Notes: generated from the sequence alone by a model not told the origin. Positions 1 through 6,140 are shown, counted from the stretch's first letter. The stretch is 6,575 nt of DNA from Synechococcaceae cyanobacterium RL_1_2 (GCA_012033095.1 JAAUPO010000139.1:1-6575), one strand, 5' to 3'. A program made the numbers and translations.

Positions 1-508
1 ATAGGTTGAGTTGGTCATCTTCTGAGGAGCCTTGGAAATCCACTGTGCATTGGCCTTGATTGCAAGTGTATAAGGCTAAGCAATTTGCTTGTTGATTTAA
101 TACCCTGAGACTATACCCATACTCCTGGGCGATATTGCCAAAACTATTAATTAGGCGATAACGGCCAAGATAATTAAGTAAGCTCCATCGTTGGCGATCG
201 ATGATTAAATCGATGTGGCCATGATCGGGGTAAGCACGCCAATCTGTGACTAAGCCCCCTTTAAAACGGGTATCAATTTTTTCTTCAGCCCACCATAAAC
301 TAGGGATGGAGGGATAATTAGAATTAACGGTTTCTGAAGTGATAACGGCAATGTTATTGGCTTGAAAATCCTGTACTGAATAATCTAAATAAGTTGGTAA
401 GTCGCAGGTTAATGGTGCGGCGATCGCTGATTTGACCTTTCCCATTGCCACGGAAATAGATGCGATCGAAGCGATCAATAAAAGGTTAATTAGTTTAGGT
501 GCTGTCAT
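1..508 (-). CDS. Secreted/periplasmic protein of unknown function, C-terminus cut by window edge
   Basis: An open frame of 169 codons runs from an ATG at 508-506 to the left edge without a stop, so the C-terminus lies outside the window. I do not recognise the family. The N-terminus looks like a Sec signal peptide: Lys5, a hydrophobic stretch at about residues 6-22 (LINLLLIASIASISVAM), then SAIAAP at 27-32, with likely cleavage after Ala30 or Ala31. The mature part is soluble-looking, with Cys at 35, 143, 149 and 154 that could form disulfides outside the cytoplasm, and aromatic stretches such as LWWAEEK (71-77). The start is supported by GAGG 7 nt upstream of the ATG. The frame contains an HIP1 site (420-427), and its codon use resembles that of its neighbours. 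It lies 127 bp downstream of gloA on the same strand, so read-through is possible but no operon is shown. It is probably a cyanobacterial periplasmic protein; function unknown. Confidence 0.75.
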   Translation of the reverse strand, partial: MTAPKLINLLLIASIASISVAMGKVKSAIAAPLTCDLPTYLDYSVQDFQANNIAVITSETVNSNYPSIPSLWWAEEKIDTRFKGGLVTDWRAYPDHGHIDLIIDRQRWSLLNYLGRYRLINSFGNIAQEYGYSLRVLNQQANCLALYTCNQGQCTVDFQGSSEDDQLNL

Positions 509-635
509 CGTAATGCCTCAAAGTTCCCTTTTCCACAAGTTAAACAAGCTCAACAGCTTAAAAAATATAAATTAGGCTTAACTAACGTTGGACAATGCAC
601 TAGGGAAAATTAATTCATTAATTCCTTAGGAGCAA

Positions 636-1025
636 TCATTGATCCTTGGTTTGAATTAATTCCACTTTATAACCATTAGGGTCTTCAATGAAAGCAATGA
701 TGGTGGTGCCGTGTTTCATGGGGCCCGGTTCCCGCACAACCTTACCCCCTTGAGCTTTGATCCGATCGCAGGCAGCATAAATATCATCTACTTCTAGAGC
801 GATATGGCCGTAAGCATTGCCCAGATCATAATCATCCACCCCCCAGTTATAGGTTAGTTCGAGGACGGTGTGATCTTTTTCATCGCCGTAACCCACAAAA
901 GCAAGGGTAAATTCCCCACCAGGATAATCCTTTTGCCGTAAAAGCTTCATGCCCAAAATATTGCAGTAAAAAGCAAGGGATTCATCAAGATTTTTGACCC
1001 TTAACATTGTGTGTAACATTCTCAT
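636..1025 (-). CDS. gloA: Lactoylglutathione lyase (glyoxalase I)
   Basis: Glyoxalase I is a cytoplasmic metalloenzyme. It isomerises the hemithioacetal of methylglyoxal and a thiol (glutathione) to S-lactoylglutathione, the first step of methylglyoxal detoxification. The 129-residue protein has the usual length of a bacterial two-half vicinal-oxygen-chelate protein. The four metal ligands known from E. coli GloA fall at the same positions: His5 (MLHTMLRV), Glu56 (VLELTYNWG), His74 (YGHIAL) and Glu122 (YKVELIQ). The block [20 protein letters not shown] (101-120) is typical of the family. The short side chains and compact loops suit the Ni/Co-dependent bacterial class, but that is inference. 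The start at 1025 is supported by AGGAG (complement of 1036-1040) 10 nt upstream; Met3 is an alternative start. No frameshift is seen. It appears to be a single-gene unit, with a repeat-derived spacer upstream and the secreted-protein gene 127 bp downstream. Confidence 0.95.
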   Translation of the reverse strand: MRMLHTMLRVKNLDESLAFYCNILGMKLLRQKDYPGGEFTLAFVGYGDEKDHTVLELTYNWGVDDYDLGNAYGHIALEVDDIYAACDRIKAQGGKVVREPGPMKHGTTIIAFIEDPNGYKVELIQTKDQ

Positions 1026-1201
1026 GGGGATTAAACTCCTAACTCAATTCTCAAATTACGGTTTTCATTGTGCCACAGGGAACCCAAATCATAACCACCA
1101 GTCAAGCCAAGGATGCGTTCTAAAATATTGATATAGTCAATTTAGGAATAAGAATTTAATAACATCTAAAACTTAAATATCGATGGTTTACGCTCTCCCT
1201 T

Positions 1202-1264
1202 GAAGGATACCTTACAAATTTCTAAGTTATTTAATTCACGATCCTTAGGGTTTGCGTAAGTCCT
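1202..1264. repeat. Solo or degenerate copy of the AGGACTTACGCA-ended element
   Basis: The right end TGCGTAAGTCCT at 1253-1264 is identical over 12 bases to the right end of the element at 2112-2220. It is preceded by a similar ATCCTT-GGG stretch (1241-1250 here, 2184-2192 there). A convincing left end is missing. GAAGGATACCTTACAAATTTC at 1202-1222 vaguely resembles the left end of the other copy, and AAGGAT (1203-1208) pairs with ATCCTT (1241-1246). The copy lies only 12 bp past the stop of the DUF3592-like gene. It is best read as a decayed or internally deleted copy of the same miniature element; only the right end is certain. Confidence 0.55.
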
Positions 1265-1276
1265 ATTTAATTTACC

Positions 1277-1965
1277 CTAGCGGTACTTGAAGAAATCTTC
1301 TTCCTGTTGCTTAAGTTTTTTACTGTCCTGGTGAAGAAACCACCCAGCTAAGATGGCAACACCAACGAATACTATCCCGATTACTCCCGTAATTCCCGGT
1401 AACAGCCACATCAACGCATTACTGCCCATGGACTTGATCCTGGCGTGATTAGGTTTTTCTGGGTCGTATAGGATCGTGACTGGTTCATCTTTTGTATATT
1501 CAGACCAAGAAGTTCCTTCGGACACTTGAACCGTTTGGGGATTTTCGTTGGGTAAGTCAAACTGCACCACTGGAAAATAAAATACGTGGCCATCGTGATT
1601 TTGCTGCTTAACCACCTCTAGCACTCGTCCTGGCGCACTTTTTTCCTGGCCAGGAGTTGGGTGACGCGGAACGTGGAGACGGACGCGATCGCCAACATGA
1701 TCAGCCCGATGGTGAGAAAAATACCAACAATCATGGTAGGGAAATGGGTTGTATCTCCCTCCAATTGTTGAATGCCATCTTCAAACCCTTGATGGAAGTG
1801 GGGGTTAGCCAGGGGATTGTCCTCTGTTCCCCTTGAGGCCATTAAGCGTTCGATTTGGGCACGATCTTCGGGATCAGGAATTTCCTCGGGATTGTCATAC
1901 TCCATTCCGTCCACTTCAATGGAAACTAGCTCCCCATCCTCCCAATTAATTGAATATTTTTTCAT
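1277..1965 (-). CDS. DUF3592-like two-helix membrane protein, interrupted by a one-base frameshift
   Basis: Two overlapping frames (1618-1965 and 1277-1624) are the two halves of one gene. After codon 107 the coding strand reads AGG AAAAAA GTG and soon hits a stop. One more A (AGG AAA AAA AGT GCG CCA GGA CGA) continues as RKKSAPGRVLEVV to the end, giving 229 residues. The repaired protein has an acidic soluble N-terminus (about 1-76), a first membrane helix (about 77-99, TMIVGIFLTIGLIMLAIASV) and a compact extracytoplasmic domain with YFPVVQFDLP (130-139) and VTILYDPEKPNHARI (163-177). A second helix follows (about 185-211), then a charged tail rich in Lys and Glu. The helix, GxV, YxPVVxF, VLYDPxxPxxARI, helix order is that of DUF3592 proteins, whose function is unknown. 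The start is an ATG with GTAGG just before it and GGAG further upstream. Miniature inverted-repeat elements lie on both sides. Alternatives are true pseudogenisation or a translational -1 slip on the A run. Confidence 0.75.
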
Positions 1966-2111
1966 AACCTACCCTACTCCGATAATCCCAGTTATTCCCT
2001 TGCTTAACTGAACCAGCATCGATCCCCTGCCATGAATAGCACAGGTGTAATTGTGTAATTATTGTGGATTTTAGTAATGGGTTTTGGCCCGATCGCTTAA
2101 TAATTATTGTG

Positions 2112-2220
2112 AAGGACTTACGCAAAAATTTCGATTGTGTCCTGGAAACCATGATGTTTGGAGACAATCTCAGGCAAGTCTCCATCCTTGGGAGATTTAG
2201 GGGGCTTGTGCGTAAGTCCT
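2112..2220. mobile_element. MITE-like element with 12-bp perfect terminal inverted repeats
   Basis: AGGACTTACGCA at 2113-2124 is the exact reverse complement of TGCGTAAGTCCT at 2209-2220, bounding about 109 bp with no transposase. This end sequence is, as I recall it, widespread in cyanobacterial genomes as the end of small non-autonomous elements and some insertion sequences. ATTGTG occurs on both outer sides (2106-2111 and 2221-2226) and could be a 6-bp target duplication. However, ATTGTG is frequent in this spacer, so that is not secure. The interior contains GATTTAGGGGG (2194-2204), a motif also seen inverted in the repeat region at 6480-6490. It sits between the glpX terminator and the DUF3592-like gene. 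Confidence 0.7.
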
Positions 2221-2247
2221 ATTGTGTTTGAACGATAAGGTCACAAC

Positions 2248-2287
2248 AAAAAAACAGAAGATAAAAATACTACTTTACCTTCTGTTT
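2248..2287 (-). terminator. Rho-independent terminator of glpX
   Basis: Read on the minus strand, AAACAGAAG (2287-2279) pairs with CTTCTGTTT (2260-2252). The stem is perfect over 9 bp and can be extended by three weaker inner pairs. It is followed directly by a run of U (seven T in the minus strand over 2254-2248, overlapping the foot of the stem). It lies about 85 bp after the glpX stop, at the right place and orientation to end that transcript. Confidence 0.8.
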
Positions 2288-2371
2288 CTTCTCGATGGAT
2301 TTATCAAATTAGATGATTAATGTAGTGAGTAAATTTTATTAAGCACCATCAAATAATCAACTCTGAAAAAA

Positions 2372-3409
2372 TTAGTGAAGTTGAATAACTTTAGGTTGTT
2401 CAAACATATGGATAGTATCCACAAAGCGAGCAGTTTGAGATTCAGTAGAAATTACTAAACTTTGGGTTCTAGCTCCACCGTGGAATAAACGAACACCTTC
2501 CATTAAAGTACCAGGGGTGATGCCACAAGCAGCAAAGAGGACAGTGTTGCCACTAGCTAGTTCGTCCGCGTTGTAAACTCTGTCAGGATCAGTGATGCCC
2601 ATTTCATTTAGGCGAGCAATATTTTTCTCTTTGCTTTCACCGATAAGACCAGTTTTGACGATCGCAGGATCATAGATCAATTGACCTTGGAAGTGACCAC
2701 CTAAACAACGCATGGCAGCAGCGGAGATAACCCCTTCAGGAGCAGCACCGATACCCATGAGCGCATGGATGTTAGTACCGGAAAAAGCACAGGAGATTGC
2801 AGCAGAAACGTCACCGTCACTGATCAGACGAACCCGGGCACCAGCGGCACGAATTTCGTTGATAAGATCTTTATGGCGAGAACGATCCATTACCACTACC
2901 ACTAGTTCTTCTACTGTCCGGCCTAAGCAATCAGCGATGATATTTAGGTTTTGAGTAGCAGTTTTGTTGATATCCACATGATCTTTCGCAGCCGGAGGAG
3001 CAGCAAGTTTTTTCATGTAAAAGTCAGGGGCAGCAAACAAACCGCCTTTTTCTGCGATCGCTAAAACCGCCATCGAACCATTTTGACCATAAGCCACGAG
3101 GTTCGTACCTTCGCAAGGGTCAACGGCGATATCAATTTCAATTAATTCATCAGGGTTGCAATAGTTTTTCGCATCTTCTTTAGTGCAAACCCCAACTTCT
3201 TCACCGATGTAAAGCATAGGAGCATCATCCCGCTCCCCTTCACCGATGACGATGCGACCACGCATATGAATTTCGTTCATGCGCTTGCGCATGGCTTCTA
3301 CTGCTACTTCATCAGCAATATCTTTTTCGCCTTTACCCATCCAACGAGCAGAAGCCAGAGCAGCCTGCTCTACAACTTCAATAATTTCTAAACCTAGGGT
3401 GCTTTCCAC
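2372..3409 (-). CDS. glpX: GlpX-type (class II) fructose-1,6-/sedoheptulose-1,7-bisphosphatase
   Basis: This is the bifunctional cyanobacterial enzyme (also called fbpI or F-I) that removes the C1 phosphate of fructose-1,6- and sedoheptulose-1,7-bisphosphate in the Calvin cycle and gluconeogenesis. The 345-residue length is normal. Expected metal and catalytic positions are present: Asp33, Glu57 in [14 protein letters not shown] (52-65), Asp97 and Glu100 in [19 protein letters not shown] (96-114), Asp198/Asp200 in [10 protein letters not shown], and Glu225 in GIGAAPEGV (219-227). The C-terminus PKVIQLH matches the cyanobacterial form as I recall it. Seven or more cysteines are present, in line with possible redox control, which is inference. 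Translation starts at a GTG (3409-3407) behind a strong GGGGAGG. Transcription is divergent from the ABC ATPase gene and ends at the hairpin at 2248-2287. Dual substrate use is inferred from the clade. Confidence 0.97.
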   Translation of the reverse strand: MESTLGLEIIEVVEQAALASARWMGKGEKDIADEVAVEAMRKRMNEIHMRGRIVIGEGERDDAPMLYIGEEVGVCTKEDAKNYCNPDELIEIDIAVDPCEGTNLVAYGQNGSMAVLAIAEKGGLFAAPDFYMKKLAAPPAAKDHVDINKTATQNLNIIADCLGRTVEELVVVVMDRSRHKDLINEIRAAGARVRLISDGDVSAAISCAFSGTNIHALMGIGAAPEGVISAAAMRCLGGHFQGQLIYDPAIVKTGLIGESKEKNIARLNEMGITDPDRVYNADELASGNTVLFAACGITPGTLMEGVRLFHGGARTQSLVISTESQTARFVDTIHMFEQPKVIQLH

Positions 3410-3417
3410 TAATTTTT

Positions 3418-3424
3418 CCTCCCC
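3418..3424 (-). promoter_or_regulatory. Strong Shine-Dalgarno site fixing the GTG start of glpX
   Basis: The minus strand reads GGGGAGG, then 8 bases (AAAAATTA), then GTG GAA AGC. No ATG in this frame precedes conserved sequence closely enough to compete, and the protein after the GTG aligns with the usual N-terminus ([13 protein letters not shown]). The near-perfect ribosome binding site at ideal spacing makes the GTG start convincing. Confidence 0.8.
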
Positions 3425-3558
3425 ATTGCTTATGGGATAATTAAGATTTATTTTATAAAGTTAAATTATCTCCAAAGTCTATCAGATGGGGGGACGTTCT
3501 TAACTATGGGCCAGAACATATAATTAGGTTCAATTCCCTTTTTTGCCGGTACGTTACC

Positions 3559-3580
3559 ATGGGAATTAAATGGGAATTAA
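3559..3580. repeat. 11-bp tandem duplication in the divergent promoter region
   Basis: ATGGGAATTAA occurs twice in direct succession (3559-3569 and 3570-3580) with no mismatch. It looks like a replication-slippage duplication. Whether it forms paired protein-binding sites for either divergent gene cannot be told from the sequence. Confidence 0.75.
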
Positions 3581-3745
3581 AAAACTTAATTTTTAAACAA
3601 TTCCCCAAATTTCCTAAAATATTCCGAGGGTCTATAATGCCCGGAAAAACCAACTTTCTGGTTAAAATAATTAAAGTTTACCCACGGTGCCGTTGGAACC
3701 AAGGCAAAATAGAGGGAAAGATCGGATAGATATAGATAAAACCCT

Positions 3746-4467
3746 ATGAGTGTTACTGCCCCTAGCTCCCTTGCCCCAACCTTAACCCCAGAACAGGATG
3801 TCATCATTGCCCTGAAGAATGTGTATAAAATTTATGGAGAAAAAGCATCGGAGGTAAGGGCCCTCAATGGGGTGGATTTGACCATTACCAGGGGAGAATA
3901 TTGCGCCATTATGGGTTCTTCTGGGTCGGGAAAATCTACGGCCATGAATATCATTGGTTGCCTCGATCGCCCGACGAAGGGGGATTATTATTTAGATAGC
4001 ATCCCCGTTTCTAGTTTATCCAGTGGGGATTTAGCCACTATTCGGAATCGCAAGTTGGGTTTTGTCTTTCAACAGTTTCATCTATTACCCCAACTCTCAG
4101 CCCTAGATAATGTCACCTTACCGATGATCTATGCCGGCATCGATGAGGAACCCGTAACCGTAAAGGGGAGGAAGCTTTAATTAAAGTTGGTCTGGGCGAT
4201 CGCTTAAAAAATAAACCAAATCAACTTTCCGGCGGACAACAACAACGGGTGGCCATTGCGAGGGCGATCGTGAATGAACCCTTAATTTTATTAGCCGACG
4301 AACCCACCGGAGCCCTAGATTCCCAAACCACCGAAGAAATTATGGGCATTTTTGAAGACTTGCACCAGGGCGGCATCACCATTATTATGGTCACCCACGA
4401 GCAGGATGTGGGGGAAAAGAGTCAGCGGATTATCAACTTTAAAGATGGTAGAGTTGTGGCAAACTGA
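3746..4467 (+). CDS. ABC transporter ATP-binding subunit (LolD/MacB/DevA type), interrupted by a one-base frameshift
   Basis: This is a cytoplasmic ATPase subunit that would power a FtsX-like permease in lipoprotein release or export. The first frame ends at 4180 and the rest resumes in another frame. At 4148-4160 the sequence reads GAA CCC GTA ACC. One more C (GAA CCC CGT AAC CGT AAA GGG GAG GAA GCT) joins the halves into 240 residues, normal for the family. Motifs in the repaired protein: Walker A GSSGSGKST (57-65), Q-loop FQQFHLLPQLSALDNV (108-123), signature LSGGQQQRVAIARA (161-174), Walker B ILLADEPTGALD (181-192) and the switch His218 in VTHEQD. The pattern GFVFQQFHLLPQLSALDNV is typical of the LolD/MacB/SalX group. 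No permease or membrane-fusion gene is adjacent. pdhB follows after 33 bp in the same direction. No clear Shine-Dalgarno is seen before the ATG. An HIP1 site lies at 4196-4203. Substrate unknown. Confidence 0.9.
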
Positions 4468-4473
4468 TATGAT

Positions 4474-4499
4474 ATTAAGCTGCTCTTAATAAAAAAAAA
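4474..4499 (+). promoter_or_regulatory. Small hairpin and A9 leader just before pdhB
   Basis: ATTAAG (4474-4479) pairs with CTTAAT (4485-4490) around a five-base loop, followed by nine A residues (4491-4499), one base before the pdhB ATG. There is no Shine-Dalgarno. The A-rich leader may act as an S1-type entry site. It does not look like a plus-strand terminator because no U run follows. The run of nine A may itself be miscounted, given the indels nearby. Confidence 0.4.
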
Positions 4500-4500
4500 C

Positions 4501-5477
4501 ATGGCTGAAACATTATTTTTTAACGCTCTTCGCGAAGCCATTGACGAAGAAATGGCCAAAGACGATACAGTCTTTGTTTTAGGTGAAGACGTGGGCCATT
4601 ACGGTGGCTCCTATAAAGTAACCAAAGATCTTTGTAAAAATATGGAGATCTCCGCTTGCTAGATACCCCGATCGCTGAAAATAGTTTTGCGGGGATGGCA
4701 GTGGGAGCAGCCATGACCGGTTTACGCCCCATCATTGAGGGGATGAACATGGGCTTTCTTCTCCTGGCATTTAACCAAATCGCCAACAATGCCGGGATGT
4801 TGCGTTATACCTCCGGCGGTAACTTCAAAATTCCCATGGTGATCCGTGGCCCTGGTGGGGTGGGCAAACAACTAGGGGCAGAGCATTCCCAACGGCTAGA
4901 AGCCTATTTTCATGCCGTTCCTGGTTTAAAAATTGTGGCTTGTTCTACCCCTTATAACGCTAAAGGTTTACTGAAAGCCGCCATTCGAGACGAAAACCCC
5001 GTACTATTTTTTGAGCACGTTTTGCTCTATAACCTCAAAGAAGAATTACCCTCTGGGGAATATATCGTTCCCCTGGATAAAGCGGAGGTAGTCAAAGAGG
5101 GCAAAGATGTTACCATTTTGACCTATTCCCGCATGCGTCACCATTGTGTGCAGGCTTTAAAATCGATCGAGCAAGCTGGTTATGATGTGGAATTAATTGA
5201 TTTAATTTCCCTTAAACCCTTCGATATGGAAACCATCACTAAATCTATTAAGAAAACCCATCGCGTGATCATCGTCGAAGAATGTATGAAAACCGGCGGC
5301 ATCGCGGCGGAATTAGTGGCTTTGATCAATGATCAATTATTTGATGAGTTAGATGCACCCCCAGTACGTCTTTCTTCCCAGGATATTCCTACCCCTTACA
5401 ATGGCATGCTCGAACGGTTAACCATCGTACAGCCAGAACAGATTACCAACGCCGTTGCAGAAATCATGATGGGTTAA
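4501..5477 (+). CDS. pdhB: Pyruvate dehydrogenase E1 component subunit beta, interrupted by a one-base frameshift
   Basis: E1-beta pairs with E1-alpha as an alpha2beta2 thiamine-diphosphate enzyme that decarboxylates pyruvate and acetylates the E2 lipoyl domain, making acetyl-CoA. From the ATG at 4501 the frame is normal for 45 codons ([20 protein letters not shown], then [19 protein letters not shown]). It then shifts at TGT AAAAA TAT and meets TAG at 4660-4662. One more A gives [21 protein letters not shown] and an open frame to 5477, 325 residues, the usual length. The thiamine-activating Glu is Glu60 (DTPIAENSF). His129 lies in [29 protein letters not shown] and the C-terminal half typical of plastid/cyanobacterial E1-beta follow. 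It lies 33 bp behind the ABC ATPase and probably shares its transcript, ending at the hairpin at 5557-5598. Loss of this enzyme would be severe, so a sequence error is the likelier explanation of the frameshift. Confidence 0.95.
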
Positions 5478-5556
5478 TCAACCTTCATATTGGGTTAACT
5501 CTCTTCGACTATTTCTTCTCCTCAATTATCAGGGCTGCTCCGGCAGCAAAGACATT

Positions 5557-5598
5557 AACAAAAGTTCCTAGGGTTTAAGGATCCTAGGAACTTTTGTT
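5557..5598 (+). terminator. Hairpin terminator after pdhB
   Basis: AACAAAAGTTCCTAGG (5557-5572) and CCTAGGAACTTTTGTT (5583-5598) form a perfect 16-bp stem around a 10-base loop, 80 bp after the pdhB stop. The downstream U content is modest (TTTTGTTTG, mostly within the arm). A smaller hairpin, GCTGC-TCCG-GCAGC, sits at 5534-5547. This is the best candidate for the end of the ABC-pdhB transcript. Because the next gene is on the opposite strand, it may also act on transcripts coming from the right. Confidence 0.7.
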
Positions 5599-5627
5599 TG
5601 CAACCCTAGTGAAGCCTTAGAAAAGTC

Positions 5628-5680
5628 CTTAGATCAACTTAGATCAATGATCAATATTTAATGGGTAATTTAATGGGTAT
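5628..5680. repeat. Two short tandem duplications next to each other (10 bp and 12 bp)
   Basis: CTTAGATCAA is repeated in direct succession at 5628-5637 and 5638-5647. A few bases later TTTAATGGGTAA (5657-5668) is followed by TTTAATGGGTAT (5669-5680), with 11 of 12 bases equal. The second repeat covers the stop codon (complement of 5670-5672) and the last codons of the hypothetical gene to its right, so the duplication places a copy of the gene end beyond the stop. Both look like slippage products. Confidence 0.75.
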
Positions 5681-6020
5681 ATTGTTGAATGTTCGCTAGT
5701 ACCTGACGAAGAAGGGCCAAAATATCGCCATGGGTTTGGTTTGAGTTACCAGGTTGATAGTTAATTAACTGGGATTCGATCCGTTCTGGAGTTAAATCTA
5801 ATTGGCGATGGGCCAGGAGAAAAACTTCTTCCTTGATGCCACTATGGCGATCGCACCAATCCAAAATGGCGTTAGCAATGACAAAATTAGGGGGATCTTT
5901 GAGGTTACTTAGGCTCAATTGTAAGATCGAGAAGTCATCAAAAGCATTTTGACTAAAACAAGAGTCCCGCCTAGTTACCAATTGAACAAAACTTTCAATT
6001 ACTCTGATCGATTCCATCAT
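5670..6020 (-). CDS. Hypothetical cytoplasmic protein, 116 residues
   Basis: I do not recognise this protein. It has no signal peptide or membrane segment and looks largely helical, with leucine-rich stretches such as FSILQLSLSNL near residue 30 and DILALLRQVLANIQQY at the C-terminus. A central VIANAILDWCDRHSGIKEEV resembles a small helical-domain protein more than an enzyme. Coding potential is supported by a frame uninterrupted over 117 codons in an otherwise stop-rich region, an HIP1 site (5847-5854) and codon use like its neighbours. The start is ambiguous: two adjacent ATGs (6020-6018 and 6017-6015) and no clear Shine-Dalgarno. It is convergent with pdhB, with the pdhB terminator between them. 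A cyanobacteria-restricted protein is my guess; function unknown. Confidence 0.65.
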   Translation of the reverse strand: MMESIRVIESFVQLVTRRDSCFSQNAFDDFSILQLSLSNLKDPPNFVIANAILDWCDRHSGIKEEVFLLAHRQLDLTPERIESQLINYQPGNSNQTHGDILALLRQVLANIQQYTH

Positions 6021-6059
6021 GATAGATTTTCGTTGGAGCAGATAGAAATTTATCCTATC

Positions 6060-6099
6060 AAAAAACCTTACCTCTCTAAAAAGTCAAGGGAGGTAAGGT
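6060..6099 (-). terminator. Strong leftward intrinsic terminator without an obvious upstream gene
   Basis: ACCTTACCTC (6065-6074) pairs perfectly with GAGGTAAGGT (6090-6099). The stem can extend inward through a G-U and two more pairs to a loop of about 9 bases. On the minus strand it is followed by TTTTTT (complement of 6060-6065), making a classic terminator for leftward transcription. It stands only 40 bp upstream of the hypothetical gene's start, so it would end a transcript entering from the right, or attenuate transcription into that gene. No gene is seen between 6100 and the window end. Confidence 0.7.
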
Positions 6100-6140
6100 A
6101 TCAAAATGTAATAAATGGCTAAAACCTTAGAACTTCAATA

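Larger units (their letters stand above)
1966..2371. other. Gene-free stretch of 406 bp between DUF3592-like gene and glpX
   Basis: No coding region is supported here. The part next to the membrane-protein gene (1966-2111) would hold its promoter, but I see no convincing -35/-10 pair. TAATTATTGTG is present twice (2056-2066 and 2101-2111), and the hexamer ATTGTG recurs at 2050, 2061, 2106, 2134 and 2221. The rest is the miniature element at 2112-2220 followed by the glpX terminator. An open frame at 1946-2185 on the minus strand crosses the element and has no protein-like features. Confidence 0.6.
3410..3745. promoter_or_regulatory. Divergent intergenic region (glpX / ABC ATPase) with a candidate plus-strand promoter
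   Basis: This 336-bp AT-rich region must drive both glpX (leftward) and the ABC-pdhB pair (rightward). On the plus strand a perfect TATAAT stands at 3633-3638, about 108 bp before the ABC start. The matching -35 (TTTCCT at 3610-3615) is poor, as is common in cyanobacteria. A second TATAAT at 3519-3524 also lacks a good -35. An 11-bp tandem duplication lies at 3559-3580. GGGAATT (3572-3578) can pair with AATTCCC (3599-3605) around a 20-base loop. I see no convincing glpX promoter, riboswitch or operator. The open frame at 3586-3807 on the minus strand is not protein-like. Confidence 0.4.

Noticed and set aside
546..622. Terminator candidates after gloA (AAGCT-GTTG-AGCTT and AATTAA-TTCA-TTAATT)
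   Set aside because: The stems are 5-6 bp, AT-rich and lack a proper U run on the minus strand; too weak to annotate.
1127..1141. ATTGA-TATAG-TCAAT inverted repeat upstream of gloA as an operator
   Set aside because: The arms are only 5 bp in AT-rich sequence, with no matching promoter elements at a sensible distance; easily chance.
1411..1593. 60-codon minus-strand open frame
   Set aside because: It lies wholly inside the DUF3592-like gene in another frame and has no domain, hydrophobic pattern or ribosome binding site of its own.
1946..2185. 79-codon minus-strand open frame across the spacer and miniature element
   Set aside because: It is composed of spacer and repeat sequence, has no protein-like pattern, and overlaps the start of the DUF3592-like gene.
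2712..2954. 80-codon plus-strand open frame inside glpX
   Set aside because: Antisense shadow of a highly conserved gene, with alanine/serine/threonine-rich low-complexity content.
3586..3807. 73-codon minus-strand open frame in the divergent promoter region
   Set aside because: It overlaps the N-terminus of the ABC ATPase antisense and would occupy the promoter region; no supporting features.
4520..4789. 89-codon antisense open frame inside pdhB
   Set aside because: It is a mirror of conserved pdhB sequence; arginine-rich composition is typical of an antisense shadow.
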